Numbered from the stretch's first letter, positions 35,087 to 43,964 are shown. The stretch is 48,348 nucleotides of DNA from Ruminococcus difficilis (GCF_016680995.1 NZ_JAEQMG010000201.1:1-48348), one strand, 5' to 3'. Program-made: numbers and translations. The notes: generated by a model from the sequence alone, not told the origin.

Positions 35087-36388
35087 TTATTCCTCCATAG
35101 CAGTCCCGGCATTCGATGCGGCGGGTGTTTCCGAAGAAGGTACAGCAGGAACAGCCGGCTCAGTCGGAAATTCCTTCGCCAGCACCTCACGGTGAGGCGT
35201 CATGCGGCGATAAACATAGCCGGTGAATCTTCCGAAATCGGACAGCATCCCCAAGCCTTCATCGGTATCAGCGGATAAGGCGATATTCTCGATCTCTTCT
35301 CCGTCGTAATACAGCTTGGCGCTGCCGAGTGTTTGTCCGGCGAGGAAAGGTGTTTTGATCGTTTTGGGAATATCGAACTGATAAGTCAGCTTCGCTTCGT
35401 CATATGAGTTGGGCAGGGTCTTGAACGCGGAATTGTAGGGATGTAAGCCTACCTGATAGTCACCCCAGTCGGCAGTGACCGTCACATCGGACAAAACATC
35501 CTCCTCATTGAAGATCTTATGATCGGAAAGATTCAAATACGCCCATGAAGTCAGCTTACGGGCGTCGGCATATACATTTCGCTCACTCTGATGCAGTCCG
35601 AGCAATCCGACAAAGAGGTAGGTCTTACCGCGGTAAGTGGTAGTGGCAACCAGCTCTTCATAGGTATCTTCGGTAAAAGAATACATCGCGTCATTGGTAT
35701 AGCGGAAGTAATAGGGGCTGTTTTCATTCAGGATCGACGCTTCGGCAGTGACCGTATAATCCTCATCCAAGCCCGCCGGCGTATATACTTTATTCTTCAT
35801 CACAGCGCGGAAGAAATCATTCTTTCGCACCTCCTGATAGAGCAGATAGGTATCACGACAGGTCGTATGCTGCGCGCTGGTGTTATTGAAGCCGGGGCTG
35901 ACATACGCCGTGCTCTTCATTCCGAGAGCGGTAACACGCGCGTTCATCGCGGCGACAAACGCCTCTCTGTCATTGTTAGCGGACAGGTCTGCCAGCGCGT
36001 ACGCGGCGTCACTGCCGGAGGTCAACAGCATGATCGCCGTCAGATCCTTAGCGGTCAGGGTCTGACCGACAAATTTATCCAGACACCCGTCGGAATACGG
36101 CAGCGCGTTAATGAAGGTCTGATCCACATTGAAGGTCGCCGCATTAAGATCGGGGATCATTTCATTGGAAAGCAGGAATGTCATCAGCTCGGCAAGCGAC
36201 CCCGCATACCAGTTGGTATCGGGCTTTTGAGAGAAAACGACCGTATCGGTATCGAGGTTCACCAATAAGAGATCGGAGGTAGATGTTTCGACCGTGGTTT
36301 CAAACGAGGAAGCCGGGATGATGAAGCTGCTGACAAATATTGCAAAAATCAATATGACTGATATGAAAAATTTTACTCTTTTATTCAT
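35087..36388 (-). CDS. S11 carboxypeptidase-like protein, predicted catalytically dead
   Basis: A paralogue of the downstream gene, 433 residues, with a signal peptide (1-29) and the same domain order, but no C-terminal membrane helix and a Pro/Ala/Thr-rich end. The SxxK tetrad is S64-L-A-E67 (WYAGSLAELMTF), so the general-base lysine is lost. SxN is S-G-S (124-126), and no KTG-like element remains where expected (RYTNDAMYSFTEDTYEEL). Predicted to bind rather than cleave muropeptides, or to regulate its active neighbour (inference). Ribosome site AAGGAA precedes the ATG. Confidence 0.87.
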   Translation of the reverse strand: MNKRVKFFISVILIFAIFVSSFIIPASSFETTVETSTSDLLLVNLDTDTVVFSQKPDTNWYAGSLAELMTFLLSNEMIPDLNAATFNVDQTFINALPYSDGCLDKFVGQTLTAKDLTAIMLLTSGSDAAYALADLSANNDREAFVAAMNARVTALGMKSTAYVSPGFNNTSAQHTTCRDTYLLYQEVRKNDFFRAVMKNKVYTPAGLDEDYTVTAEASILNENSPYYFRYTNDAMYSFTEDTYEELVATTTYRGKTYLFVGLLGLHQSERNVYADARKLTSWAYLNLSDHKIFNEEDVLSDVTVTADWGDYQVGLHPYNSAFKTLPNSYDEAKLTYQFDIPKTIKTPFLAGQTLGSAKLYYDGEEIENIALSADTDEGLGMLSDFGRFTGYVYRRMTPHREVLAKEFPTEPAVPAVPSSETPAASNAGTAMEE

Positions 36389-36523
36389 AGCATTTCCTTA
36401 AAACATATGTTATAATTACTTTTAAGAAACAAAATTTTCTCGTATACACATTTATTTTACACTATTTGCGGGATGATATCAATCACAAAATTCATAAATT
36501 TACAAAGTTTTTGGGGGAACATT

Positions 36524-37171
36524 TTGATATACATCACAGGAGATACACACGGAGATATCAATGTATTTAACGAAAGACGCCTCGGTCATCTGAAAAAAGG
36601 CGACAGCCTGATCATCACGGGCGACTTCGGGTTTATCTGGGATAATTCTAAAGAAGAAATTAAGAACCTGAAAAAGCTCGCCAAAAAGAAGTTTGATATC
36701 CTCTTTGTCGAAGGCGCTCACGAGAATTTTGGACGTCTCAAGGAATTTGAAGAGGTACCGTTCCATGAGGGCACCGCGCGTAAGATCGCCGATAATATCT
36801 ATTGTCTGAACCGCGGCGAATTATACCTGATCGAGGGATATAAGATCTTTACACTCGGCGGAGGCTTACCGCCCGAGATGGACGAGGCGGAGTCCTCTCC
36901 CTCACTGCCGACCGATGAAGAGCTGGAATACGCTATCGTCAACATCGAAGAGCAGCGTCACCGACTTGACATCATCATCACCCATGAGGCGCCCGCCTCA
37001 GTCAAGCGGATGATCAACCGCAACGCTTCTATCAACGATCTCAACATTTTCCTCGATACCGTCATGCACAACACGCTCTTTCACAAGTGGTATTTCGGCA
37101 GTCTGCATGTAGACAGACAGCTCAGCAATCAACTGATCTGTGTCTTTGAGGATGTTCACAAAATCGGATAA
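36524..37171 (+). CDS. Metallophosphoesterase
   Basis: A calcineurin-like phosphoesterase of 215 residues: IYITGDTHGDINVF (first metal motif), LIITGDFGFIWD (second), VEGAHENF in place of the usual GNHE, and IIITHEAP with a later GSLHVD. The substrate is unknown. A TTG at 36524, 7 bases from GGGGGA, fits the family start best. The in-frame ATG at 36473 adds 17 residues without homology. Single gene, ended by a bidirectional terminator. Confidence 0.82.
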   Translation: MIYITGDTHGDINVFNERRLGHLKKGDSLIITGDFGFIWDNSKEEIKNLKKLAKKKFDILFVEGAHENFGRLKEFEEVPFHEGTARKIADNIYCLNRGELYLIEGYKIFTLGGGLPPEMDEAESSPSLPTDEELEYAIVNIEEQRHRLDIIITHEAPASVKRMINRNASINDLNIFLDTVMHNTLFHKWYFGSLHVDRQLSNQLICVFEDVHKIG

Positions 37172-37213
37172 TCAAGTCAAAAAACGGCGGGAACAACTCC
37201 CGCCCTGCAAAAG

Positions 37214-37247
37214 CGTCCGCAGCTCACTAACGAGCCGCGGACGTTTT
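37214..37247. terminator. Bidirectional terminator between the phosphoesterase and recG
   Basis: CGTCCGC/GCGGACG with inner AGCTC/GAGC pairing, a T-run on plus and TTTTGC on minus. A second GGCGGGA/TCCCGCC hairpin lies at about 37187-37206. Confidence 0.85.
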
Positions 37248-37250
37248 TTA

Positions 37251-39293
37251 TCAGTTCATCGTGTTTTCGGTTTCGGCAAAGAGTCGGCGCATTTTGGCAC
37301 GAAGCGCCCGAAGCGATCCATCGCTCAGATCGGGCGAGAAGCGCAGTAAGGTCTGAGCCGCTTCCTGACTTTGCGCCAATGTCTCGGTATCGGAGAAGTC
37401 GGCGATATCCAACTGCGGCAAGCCATGCTGACGGTTGCCGAAGAAATCGCCGGGTCCGCGAAGCTTTAAGTCCATATCGGCGATCTCGAAGCCGTTGTTG
37501 GTGCGGCACATCACGCCTAAGCGCTGTTCCGTGTTCTCTCCTTTATTGTCAGACACAAGGATGCAATAGCTCTTATACTGCCCTCTACCGACGCGTCCGC
37601 GCAGCTGATGGAGGGTGGACAAACCGAATCGATCGGCGTTCTCGATCATCATCACGGTGGCGTTCTTCACATCGACGCCGACCTCGACAACGGTCGTAGA
37701 GACCAAGATCGAGATTTCGTTAGCCGCAAACTGCGCCATGACCTTTTCCTTATCCTTCGGCTTCATCTTGCCGTGCAGGATACCGACGGAGATATCGCGG
37801 AAGGGACCGAGCATCAGCTCGGCGGCGTAATCGGTCGCGTTTTGCAGCTCATCTACTCCCTCGCTTTCTTCGACCAGGGGGCAAACGATATAACACTGCC
37901 TGCCCTCCTCGACCTGCTTTTTGAGGAAGCCCAGGGCGCGGTCGCGTTTATCAGTACGAATGAAGAAGGTATCCACCTCGGTGCGACCCGGCGGCAATTC
38001 ATCGATAACGGTGATGTCCAGATCGCCGTAGATGATCAGTCCGAGGGTACGCGGGATCGGAGTCGCCGACAGTACGAGCACATGAGGATGCTCGCCTTTT
38101 GAAGCAAGTCGGGCACGCTGAGCGACGCCGAAACGATGCTGTTCATCGGTGATCGCGCATCCAAGCCGACAGAACGCGGTACTCTCGCTCACCAGCGCAT
38201 GGGTACCGATCACGATATCACTCTCACCGCACTCGATCCGCTCGCGGGTCTTTCTTTTCTCAGCGGCGGTCATGGAGCCTGTCAACAGCTCCACACGGAC
38301 GTCTGTATCGGCAAACATCGCGGAAAAGGTCTCAAAGTGCTGTTGCGCCAAGATCTCGGTCGGCGCCATAAACGCTGCCTGAAAGCCGTTTTTGACGGTG
38401 TGATAACAAACGGCGGCACATACGGCGGTCTTGCCCGAGCCGACGTCGCCCTGGATCAGGCGATTCATCGGAGAAGGCTTATCGCGCATATCGGCGACGC
38501 AGTCGCTGATGGCACGTTTCTGCGCGTTGGTAAGCTCATATGGTAATGTCTGAATGAACTCAGCAGTATGATCCTCTAACAGATGAACCGCCGTCTGCTC
38601 ATGCGACTGTGATTTCATCATGCGCATACCGAGATTGAGCACCAGCAACTCTTCAAAGATCAGGCGGTGACGCGCCTTTTCCATCGCGTTCAGATCCGTC
38701 GGAAAATGAACATTGTTCAGCGCGTACGACAGATTACAGAGATCATAACGCTTGCGAATATCATCCGGCAGCGGATCGTGGATCGTCTGCGGCAGCATGG
38801 ACAGTGCTTCCTTCGCGGCGCGGATCATCATATGATTGTTCAGCCCCGCGGTCAGATGATATACGGGCGTGATCGTATCGCCTTCGGTCACTTTACAGAA
38901 TTCGGGCGATACCATCTGGTAGCCGTACTTATCATAGGCAACCTTACCCATAAACAGGTAGGTCTCACCGTAGCGCAGCATAGACGAGATATACTTATTA
39001 TTGAAGAACACCAGGTTCAGATACCCTGTATCGTCGCTGATACTCAGCTTAGCCATCGTGCGTCCGCCGGAGATACGGATCGTATTCACAGGCGTCATGA
39101 CCTTTCCGCGCACCACGCACTTTTCCTCCGGCTGAACATTTCCGATATCGGTGGTATCCGACCAATTCTCGTAGGAACGCGGATAGTAGGAGATCATGTC
39201 GCCGACGGTCTCGATGCCGAGCTTACGGAATAAAGCGGCGCGCTTCTCCCCTATGCCGCTCAGTTTTGTGATCGGAACCTCGTATAAAGACAT
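37251..39293 (-). CDS. recG: ATP-dependent DNA helicase RecG
   Basis: Branch-migration helicase that remodels stalled forks and Holliday junctions. The 680-residue protein has an N-terminal helix-hairpin part (LSGIGEKRAALFRKLGI), the OB-fold wedge domain, Walker A in IQGDVGSGKTAVCAA (about 280-294), box II DEQH in AITDEQHRFGV, motif III SATPIPRT, and motif VI QLRGRVGRGQYKS. The length is normal. It lies downstream of fakA on the same strand, the usual Firmicutes order, but is separated by 368 bases with a terminator and repeats. Confidence 0.97.
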   Translation of the reverse strand: MSLYEVPITKLSGIGEKRAALFRKLGIETVGDMISYYPRSYENWSDTTDIGNVQPEEKCVVRGKVMTPVNTIRISGGRTMAKLSISDDTGYLNLVFFNNKYISSMLRYGETYLFMGKVAYDKYGYQMVSPEFCKVTEGDTITPVYHLTAGLNNHMMIRAAKEALSMLPQTIHDPLPDDIRKRYDLCNLSYALNNVHFPTDLNAMEKARHRLIFEELLVLNLGMRMMKSQSHEQTAVHLLEDHTAEFIQTLPYELTNAQKRAISDCVADMRDKPSPMNRLIQGDVGSGKTAVCAAVCYHTVKNGFQAAFMAPTEILAQQHFETFSAMFADTDVRVELLTGSMTAAEKRKTRERIECGESDIVIGTHALVSESTAFCRLGCAITDEQHRFGVAQRARLASKGEHPHVLVLSATPIPRTLGLIIYGDLDITVIDELPPGRTEVDTFFIRTDKRDRALGFLKKQVEEGRQCYIVCPLVEESEGVDELQNATDYAAELMLGPFRDISVGILHGKMKPKDKEKVMAQFAANEISILVSTTVVEVGVDVKNATVMMIENADRFGLSTLHQLRGRVGRGQYKSYCILVSDNKGENTEQRLGVMCRTNNGFEIADMDLKLRGPGDFFGNRQHGLPQLDIADFSDTETLAQSQEAAQTLLRFSPDLSDGSLRALRAKMRRLFAETENTMN

Positions 39294-39499
39294 AGCGCAC
39301 CACCCTTCAATTAATTAGGAATGAGGAATGAGGAGTCAGGACTTTACTTTACGGAAACCATATCTGTTATCCACCACTCTCAGCTAATTATACTATTATC
39401 GAACATATATGTCAATTGAAAATTGTTGTTTTACTTGCGGCTGTATAAGGTTTTAGACCGATCTGCCTGATAGAGTTTATCGTTAAGCTTCGTATTAAT

Positions 39500-39552
39500 C
39501 GGTTGAGATTGCCACAGCCCTTGATACATGTCAAGGGCTTCGCAATGACTAT
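39500..39552. repeat. Palindromic repeat family B, copy 3
   Basis: GGTTGAGATTGCCACAGCCCTTGA, inner ACATGT, TCAAGGGCTTCGCAATGACTA. Confidence 0.75.
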
Positions 39553-39555
39553 TAT

Positions 39556-39584
39556 AAAAAAAGGCTGCTCCCGAAGGAACAGCC
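39556..39584 (-). terminator. Terminator of fakA
   Basis: On minus: GGCTGTTCC TTCG GGAGCAGCC followed by TTTTTTT. Confidence 0.9.
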
Positions 39585-39661
39585 ATTATTATTTATTGAG
39601 GTTACCGCGTTCGCTTTCATGATTATGATGAACTCATCATAGAGTCAGATAAAGACGCGCG

Positions 39662-41329
39662 TTATTCTACACTAAAGATGTAGTAGTACACGGGCTGGTC
39701 ACCCTTGATGTAGGTGATGTCGACCTGATCGGCAAACTTGTTCTCGAGCATTTCGACCGCGGAAGCAGCCTCTTCCTCAGAGACGCCCTCGCCGGAGATC
39801 AGGGTCACAAAGGACATTTCCTTGTTGATCATGGACTTAGCAAGCTTGTACAGCGCTTTATTCGGAGAAGAAGAAGTAACGGTGAGCTTACCGTTATCCA
39901 GGCCGATGATGTCGCCCTCTTTGATCCTTCTGGCGCCGAACTCGGAGTCACGCGCCGCAAAGGTGATCTGACCGGTAGATACGTTCTTAGCCGCCTGCAG
40001 CATATTATCAACGTTGGTCTCAGCGTCGGAATCGGGATCGAATACCAGCATAGCGGAAAGTCCCTGCGGGATGGTACGGGTCGGAACGATGATGACCGTT
40101 CTGTCCTCAACGATCGCGGCAGTCTGCTGAGCCGCCATGATGATGTTCTTGTTGTTCGGGAGAACGAAGATGCACTTGGCGGGAGTCGCCATAACAGCCG
40201 CGTAAATATCCTCGGTAGAGGGATTCATGCTCTGTCCGCCGGAAACGACGTTCTGACAACCAAGCTCATTGAAGAGATTGCTCAGACCCTCGCCTGCCGC
40301 TACAGCGACAAAGCCGTATTCCTCGGTAGGCTCGGCGACGACGAGTTCTGCCTTCTTCTCAGACTTTTCTTTCGCCTTCTCCTGCTCTTCCTTCGCTTTT
40401 CTGTGCTGCTCCTTCATATTCTCGATCTTGACGGTAAGGAGCTGACCGTATTCAAGACCGTGCTGGAGCGCGTCGCCGGGAGTCTCGGTATGTACATGAA
40501 CCTTGATGATCTCGTCGTCCGCTACCATAACGATGCTGTCGCCGATGGTCTCGAGATACAGACGAAGGTCGTTGGGCTCTTTCTCACACTCTTCGTTGCG
40601 ACCGACGATGAACTCGGTGCAGTAGGTGAAGTTGATGACCTGGTCAAACTCAGCCGCGGCGGAACGGAAGAAGTCGTCCTCGTTTTCCTTCTCGTACTCT
40701 TCTTCCTTCATCTCGACAACTACGCCGTCGCGCAGAACAGAGAGCATACCCTCGAAGATAGTCAGGATACCCTTACCGCCCGCGTCAACTACGCCGGCCT
40801 TCTTCAGAACAGGAAGCAGGGTAGGAGTCAAATCGAGCGCTTCCAGAGAAGCGTCACAGACGATCTCCCACAGTACGGCGGGATCCTCTTCAGTATCCAG
40901 CGCCTCAAGGCCTGCCTCATAACCCATGCGGGCTACGGTGAGGATAGTACCCTCGGTGGGCTTGGTGACCGCGTTGTAAGCAGCCTCAACGCCCAGACCC
41001 AGCGCGTGGATCAGATCGGCGCCGGAAGCCTCAGCCTTGCCCTCCAGACCCTTGGAGATACCTCTGAACAGCAGAGAGGTGATAACGCCGGAGTTGCCGC
41101 GAGCGCCGCGCAGCATAGCGGAAGCGGTCATGTTCGCAACTTCGGATACATCGACAGGCTCGGCGTCCTTGAGCGCCTCGGCAGCCGCTGTGATCGTCAT
41201 CGACATATTGGTACCTGTATCACCGTCGGGTACAGGGAAGATATTGAGGTCATTGATTCTCGCCTTGATAGACGAAATATTATTTGCACCAGAAATAATC
41301 GCTTGTTTTAGAGTTTCACCGTTAATCAA
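39662..41329 (-). CDS. fakA: Fatty acid kinase catalytic subunit FakA (DAK2 domain, YloV)
   Basis: Phosphorylates fatty acids held by a FakB protein, feeding exogenous or recycled acyl chains to phospholipid synthesis. The N-terminal DhaL/DAK2 domain has NIFPVPDGDTGTNMSMT (about 30-46) and ARGNSGVITSLLFRG. The C-terminal half is the DegV-like part ending VTLISGEGVSEEEAASAV and DQPVYYYIFSVE. The TTG at 41329 (LINGETLKQAIISGANN), 10 bases from AAGGA, gives 555 residues like Bacillus YloV. An ATG at 41368 has no ribosome site and lies in a hairpin, so it is less likely. No fakB is in the window. Confidence 0.92.
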   Translation of the reverse strand: MINGETLKQAIISGANNISSIKARINDLNIFPVPDGDTGTNMSMTITAAAEALKDAEPVDVSEVANMTASAMLRGARGNSGVITSLLFRGISKGLEGKAEASGADLIHALGLGVEAAYNAVTKPTEGTILTVARMGYEAGLEALDTEEDPAVLWEIVCDASLEALDLTPTLLPVLKKAGVVDAGGKGILTIFEGMLSVLRDGVVVEMKEEEYEKENEDDFFRSAAAEFDQVINFTYCTEFIVGRNEECEKEPNDLRLYLETIGDSIVMVADDEIIKVHVHTETPGDALQHGLEYGQLLTVKIENMKEQHRKAKEEQEKAKEKSEKKAELVVAEPTEEYGFVAVAAGEGLSNLFNELGCQNVVSGGQSMNPSTEDIYAAVMATPAKCIFVLPNNKNIIMAAQQTAAIVEDRTVIIVPTRTIPQGLSAMLVFDPDSDAETNVDNMLQAAKNVSTGQITFAARDSEFGARRIKEGDIIGLDNGKLTVTSSSPNKALYKLAKSMINKEMSFVTLISGEGVSEEEAASAVEMLENKFADQVDITYIKGDQPVYYYIFSVE

Positions 41330-41352
41330 CGTAAACACATCCTTTTTCCGTA

Positions 41353-41387
41353 CATCTTCAGCGCGCATGATACGAGCGCTGAAGATG
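41353..41387. repeat. Perfect 12-bp inverted repeat in the fakA leader
   Basis: CATCTTCAGCGC (41353-41364) and GCGCTGAAGATG (41376-41387) with an 11-base loop, between the fakA promoter and start. No T-run follows on either side, so it is not a typical terminator; it may be an operator or mRNA hairpin. Confidence 0.7.
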
Positions 41388-41417
41388 ACAAAATACTATT
41401 TGTTACAAACTTGTATT

Positions 41418-41446
41418 ATTATACACTAAAAAGCCTCAAGAAGCAA
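41418..41446 (-). promoter_or_regulatory. Sigma-A promoter of fakA
   Basis: On minus: TTGCTT (plus 41441-41446), 17-base spacer ending TTAGTG, TATAAT (plus 41418-41423). Confidence 0.8.
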
Positions 41447-41482
41447 GCATTTTGTATACAAAAAAAGAAAAGAAAAATGGAA

Positions 41483-42256
41483 TTATATTAGTTCATATGA
41501 CTGAGCGGCAGTACATTTTCCCGAGTTTCGATCGATATCGAATACCGCGCAGTTGAGCTTGCAGTCACCCCGCGCCAGATCAAAGCGTTCGGGAAGCTGT
41601 GTGGTAAAGCGCCTGAGGATGATCTCCTTCTTCACACCCAGAATACTGTCGATCACGCCCGTCATGCCGACGTCGGTGATATAGCCCGTACCCTCGGGCA
41701 GTACCTGCGCGTCACCTGTCAGCACATGGGTATGCGTGCCGAATACCGCGGACACCCTGCCGTCCAGATAGAAGCCCATCGCGCGTTTTTCGGACGTTGC
41801 CTCGGCATGGAAATCCACAAGTATGATTTTCGCGTCGAGCTCTTTGAGGATCTGATCCGCACGGATAAAGGGATTGTCGAGGTTTGCGTCCATAAACTGC
41901 TGTCCCATCAGGTTGATGACGCCGATCGAGGTAAAGCCCATATCGACCACTGCCCAACCGCATCCGGGAGTGGATGAGGTCGGATAATTGGCGGGTCGGA
42001 TGATGTGCGGGTGTTCATCGAGATACGGATAGACCTCCTTGCGGCGGAAACTGTGATTGCCGAGCGTGATGAAATCCACGCCCGATGTGAACAAATGCTC
42101 GGCAGAACGCGGTGTGATACCGTTGCCGTCGGCGGAATTCTCACCGTTGCAGATCACAAAATCGATTTGCTGTTGTTGCTTGAATCGCGGCAGACGCTGA
42201 CGCAGGAATTCGCATCCCACAGAGCCGACAACGTCGCCGATACACATAATACGCAT
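41483..42256 (-). CDS. ymdB: YmdB family metallophosphoesterase (TIGR00282)
   Basis: A phosphodiesterase of 257 residues, close to the usual 264. The motifs are MCIGDVVGSVG (metal), FVICNGENSADGNGITP, FITLGNHSF, ILVDFHAEATSEKRAMG and AVFGTHTHVLTGDAQVLP. Bacillus YmdB cleaves 2',3'-cAMP and affects biofilm and motility decisions; the role here is inferred. It is downstream of yqfD on the same strand, separated by a tandem-repeat array. Confidence 0.94.
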   Translation of the reverse strand: MRIMCIGDVVGSVGCEFLRQRLPRFKQQQQIDFVICNGENSADGNGITPRSAEHLFTSGVDFITLGNHSFRRKEVYPYLDEHPHIIRPANYPTSSTPGCGWAVVDMGFTSIGVINLMGQQFMDANLDNPFIRADQILKELDAKIILVDFHAEATSEKRAMGFYLDGRVSAVFGTHTHVLTGDAQVLPEGTGYITDVGMTGVIDSILGVKKEIILRRFTTQLPERFDLARGDCKLNCAVFDIDRNSGKCTAAQSYELI

Positions 42257-42344
42257 AGAATCATCTTTCTATATTTGAGATAGGTGCAGTATAGCACAAA
42301 ACCGAAAAAAAGACAAGACAAAAACGGCACACAAATAAGCTCCT

Positions 42345-42428
42345 TAACTCCCCACTCTTAACTCCTCACTCCTAACTTCCCACTCCCAACTCCTCACTCC
42401 TAACTCCTCACTCCTAACTCCTCACTTT
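42345..42428. repeat. Tandem array, six copies of a 14-bp unit
   Basis: Consensus TAACTCCTCACTCC, six units with few changes. The last unit overlaps the yqfD stop codon (42422-42424). Confidence 0.9.
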
Positions 42429-43645
42429 TTATTCTCAGTCGGAGCGACATACGGCGTGAGATCGGTGTTTTCATCCGTACCGATGGGCTCGGTGTAGGCG
42501 ATATCCTCCACACAGGTATAGGTGGCGTACAGCGTATACACACCGCCGATATGCTCTATGTGATATTCCCGGGACTCGATCGCGCAGTTCTGCAAAGCGA
42601 AGGCTTCATACAGTTGCGCTTCTCGATTCAATAATTCTCCTGCGGAATTATCGTCAAGGATGATCTCCTCCTCCGACAAGGCGCTGACATGATCTGTCAC
42701 TACGCTGATCGGCAGGGTGATCCCAAGCGGAGCGGGAACCTCTGTCGTCGTATTCGACACGGCGTTCGGAGAATCGACCGCGCCGACACGGTACGGCAAG
42801 CGCAGTCCGAGGAAATCCAGCTCCCGGCGTTCGGCTTCCTCCGCGTTCGGTCGCAGCAGCTTCATCTGTCCGGTCATCGAAAAGCTCGCCTGACGCGTGG
42901 TACGCGCCATCACACGCGCGTCGGCATGAACCAGTCGGTGGGTACCCCTCTCATCCGTGCGGATGCCGCTGACGATGAGCTGTCCCTCGATCACGCCGGA
43001 GCCTTCCATCACCAATGTCTCACCCTCCGCGGCTTCGATCCGCACGATCACACCGTCCGATCTCGCCTTGACGTTGCAGGGAGAATAAACGTCGTCCACC
43101 TCGGGCGGTACAGCCTCCTCCTTGATCTCGACAGAGGCATAGGAGCCGGTCACATTCACCGCCATCCAACCGATCTCATGCTGCTCGATCATCACATCGC
43201 GTGCCAGCCTTTGATAATCCAATGAGGGCTTGAATGCGCCGATATACAGTCCGTGATCACGCAATACGTCGTTCATCTCCGATCTGCTGACGGTTTCAAG
43301 CCCCGTGATATCGACGCTCCAGATAAACAGCGACATCACAAAGATCGACAGGACAAACGCGCACGCTCCGATCAGAATGCCGACGCGCTCCCGATAACGA
43401 TACAGCAATGTCGGCACACCGCTTTTTTGCGTGACCTTTAATCGCACGCCCGCACCGCGCGCCAAGGGTCTGATCCTGCGGTAATCGGAACGGTACATAC
43501 AGGCGGTAAAGCGATCATCCGAGCGACGCACCTTCCACAGGCGTACCCTGTGGCGTGAGGTGATATTGATGAAGCGCTCGGGATATTTGCCGCTGACGGA
43601 AAATTCGACCCATCCGCGCAGCATACGCAGTAAATCCAACAGCAT
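42422..43645 (-). CDS. yqfD: Sporulation protein YqfD
   Basis: A membrane protein of 407 residues. The N-terminus has LRMLRGWVEFSVSGKYPERFIN and the family's short N-terminal domain, then one membrane helix (about 89-112, ILIGACAFVLSIFVMSLFIW). A large outer domain follows with VSRSEMNDVLRDHGLYIGAF, NVTGSYASVEIKE and RIEAAEGETLVMEG. In Bacillus it is made in the mother cell under SigE and is needed at stage IV. It follows yqfC by 3 bases. Its last codons and stop merge into a 14-bp tandem repeat. The usual downstream phoH is missing; ymdB follows instead. Confidence 0.93.
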   Translation of the reverse strand: MLLDLLRMLRGWVEFSVSGKYPERFINITSRHRVRLWKVRRSDDRFTACMYRSDYRRIRPLARGAGVRLKVTQKSGVPTLLYRYRERVGILIGACAFVLSIFVMSLFIWSVDITGLETVSRSEMNDVLRDHGLYIGAFKPSLDYQRLARDVMIEQHEIGWMAVNVTGSYASVEIKEEAVPPEVDDVYSPCNVKARSDGVIVRIEAAEGETLVMEGSGVIEGQLIVSGIRTDERGTHRLVHADARVMARTTRQASFSMTGQMKLLRPNAEEAERRELDFLGLRLPYRVGAVDSPNAVSNTTTEVPAPLGITLPISVVTDHVSALSEEEIILDDNSAGELLNREAQLYEAFALQNCAIESREYHIEHIGGVYTLYATYTCVEDIAYTEPIGTDENTDLTPYVAPTENKK

Positions 43646-43648
43646 AGG

Positions 43649-43909
43649 CTACACCGTAAAGCTCAGCCTCATAATGAAGCCGTCGATGATCAGCGCGGAG
43701 TCCGAGATACAGCGCAGATCCAGCTCGCGACCCTCGACAATGATGATCATGCCGCCGGTATTGACCCGCACGGAATCGGCAGAATACGACAACACGCCCT
43801 TGCTGCCCTCGATCAACAGCTCGCGATTTCCACTGAGCTCGATACACGGCGCGTTCAGTGTGGATAAAAACGAGGATTTTCGTTTTGTCTCTTTTGAATG
43901 TTCTTTCAT
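43649..43909 (-). CDS. yqfC: Sporulation protein YqfC (YabP family)
   Basis: A protein of 86 residues with the YabP/YqfC fold: APCIELSGNRELLIEGSKGVLSY, then VRVNTGGMIIIVEGRELDL and a C-terminal IDGFIMRLSF. A spore-coat-associated mother-cell protein in Bacillus. Ribosome site GGTGAT is 4 bases from the ATG. It heads the yqfC-yqfD unit and shares a 55-base divergent spacer with ylbJ that contains a SigE-like promoter. Confidence 0.9.
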   Translation of the reverse strand: MKEHSKETKRKSSFLSTLNAPCIELSGNRELLIEGSKGVLSYSADSVRVNTGGMIIIVEGRELDLRCISDSALIIDGFIMRLSFTV

Positions 43910-43923
43910 GTTATCACCGATTC

Positions 43924-43952
43924 ATTTTATGACGGCGATCACATATATATTA
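43924..43952 (-). promoter_or_regulatory. Candidate SigE-type sporulation promoter of yqfCD
   Basis: On minus TAATATA (plus 43946-43952), 14-base spacer, CATAAAAT (plus 43924-43931). It differs from the Bacillus SigE pattern (KMATATT, 14, CATACANT) at one base in each box. The leader would be very short (about 8 bases), which counts against it. Confidence 0.45.
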
Positions 43953-43964
43953 TCGGTGAGTGAA

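Larger units (their letters stand above)
39294..39661. other. Gene-free intergenic region with repeats
   Basis: Contains AATGAGGAATGAGGAGTCAG at 39317-39336, a sequence like the reverse complement of the 42345 array; family B copy 3 (39500-39552); and the fakA terminator. No gene is seen. Confidence 0.6.

Noticed and set aside
41329..41368. FakA start at the ATG 41368
   Set aside because: No ribosome site; it lies in a perfect inverted repeat. The TTG downstream gives the family length, although this is not proven.
42345..42428. CRISPR array
   Set aside because: Units of 14 bp are contiguous without spacers, and no cas gene is present.
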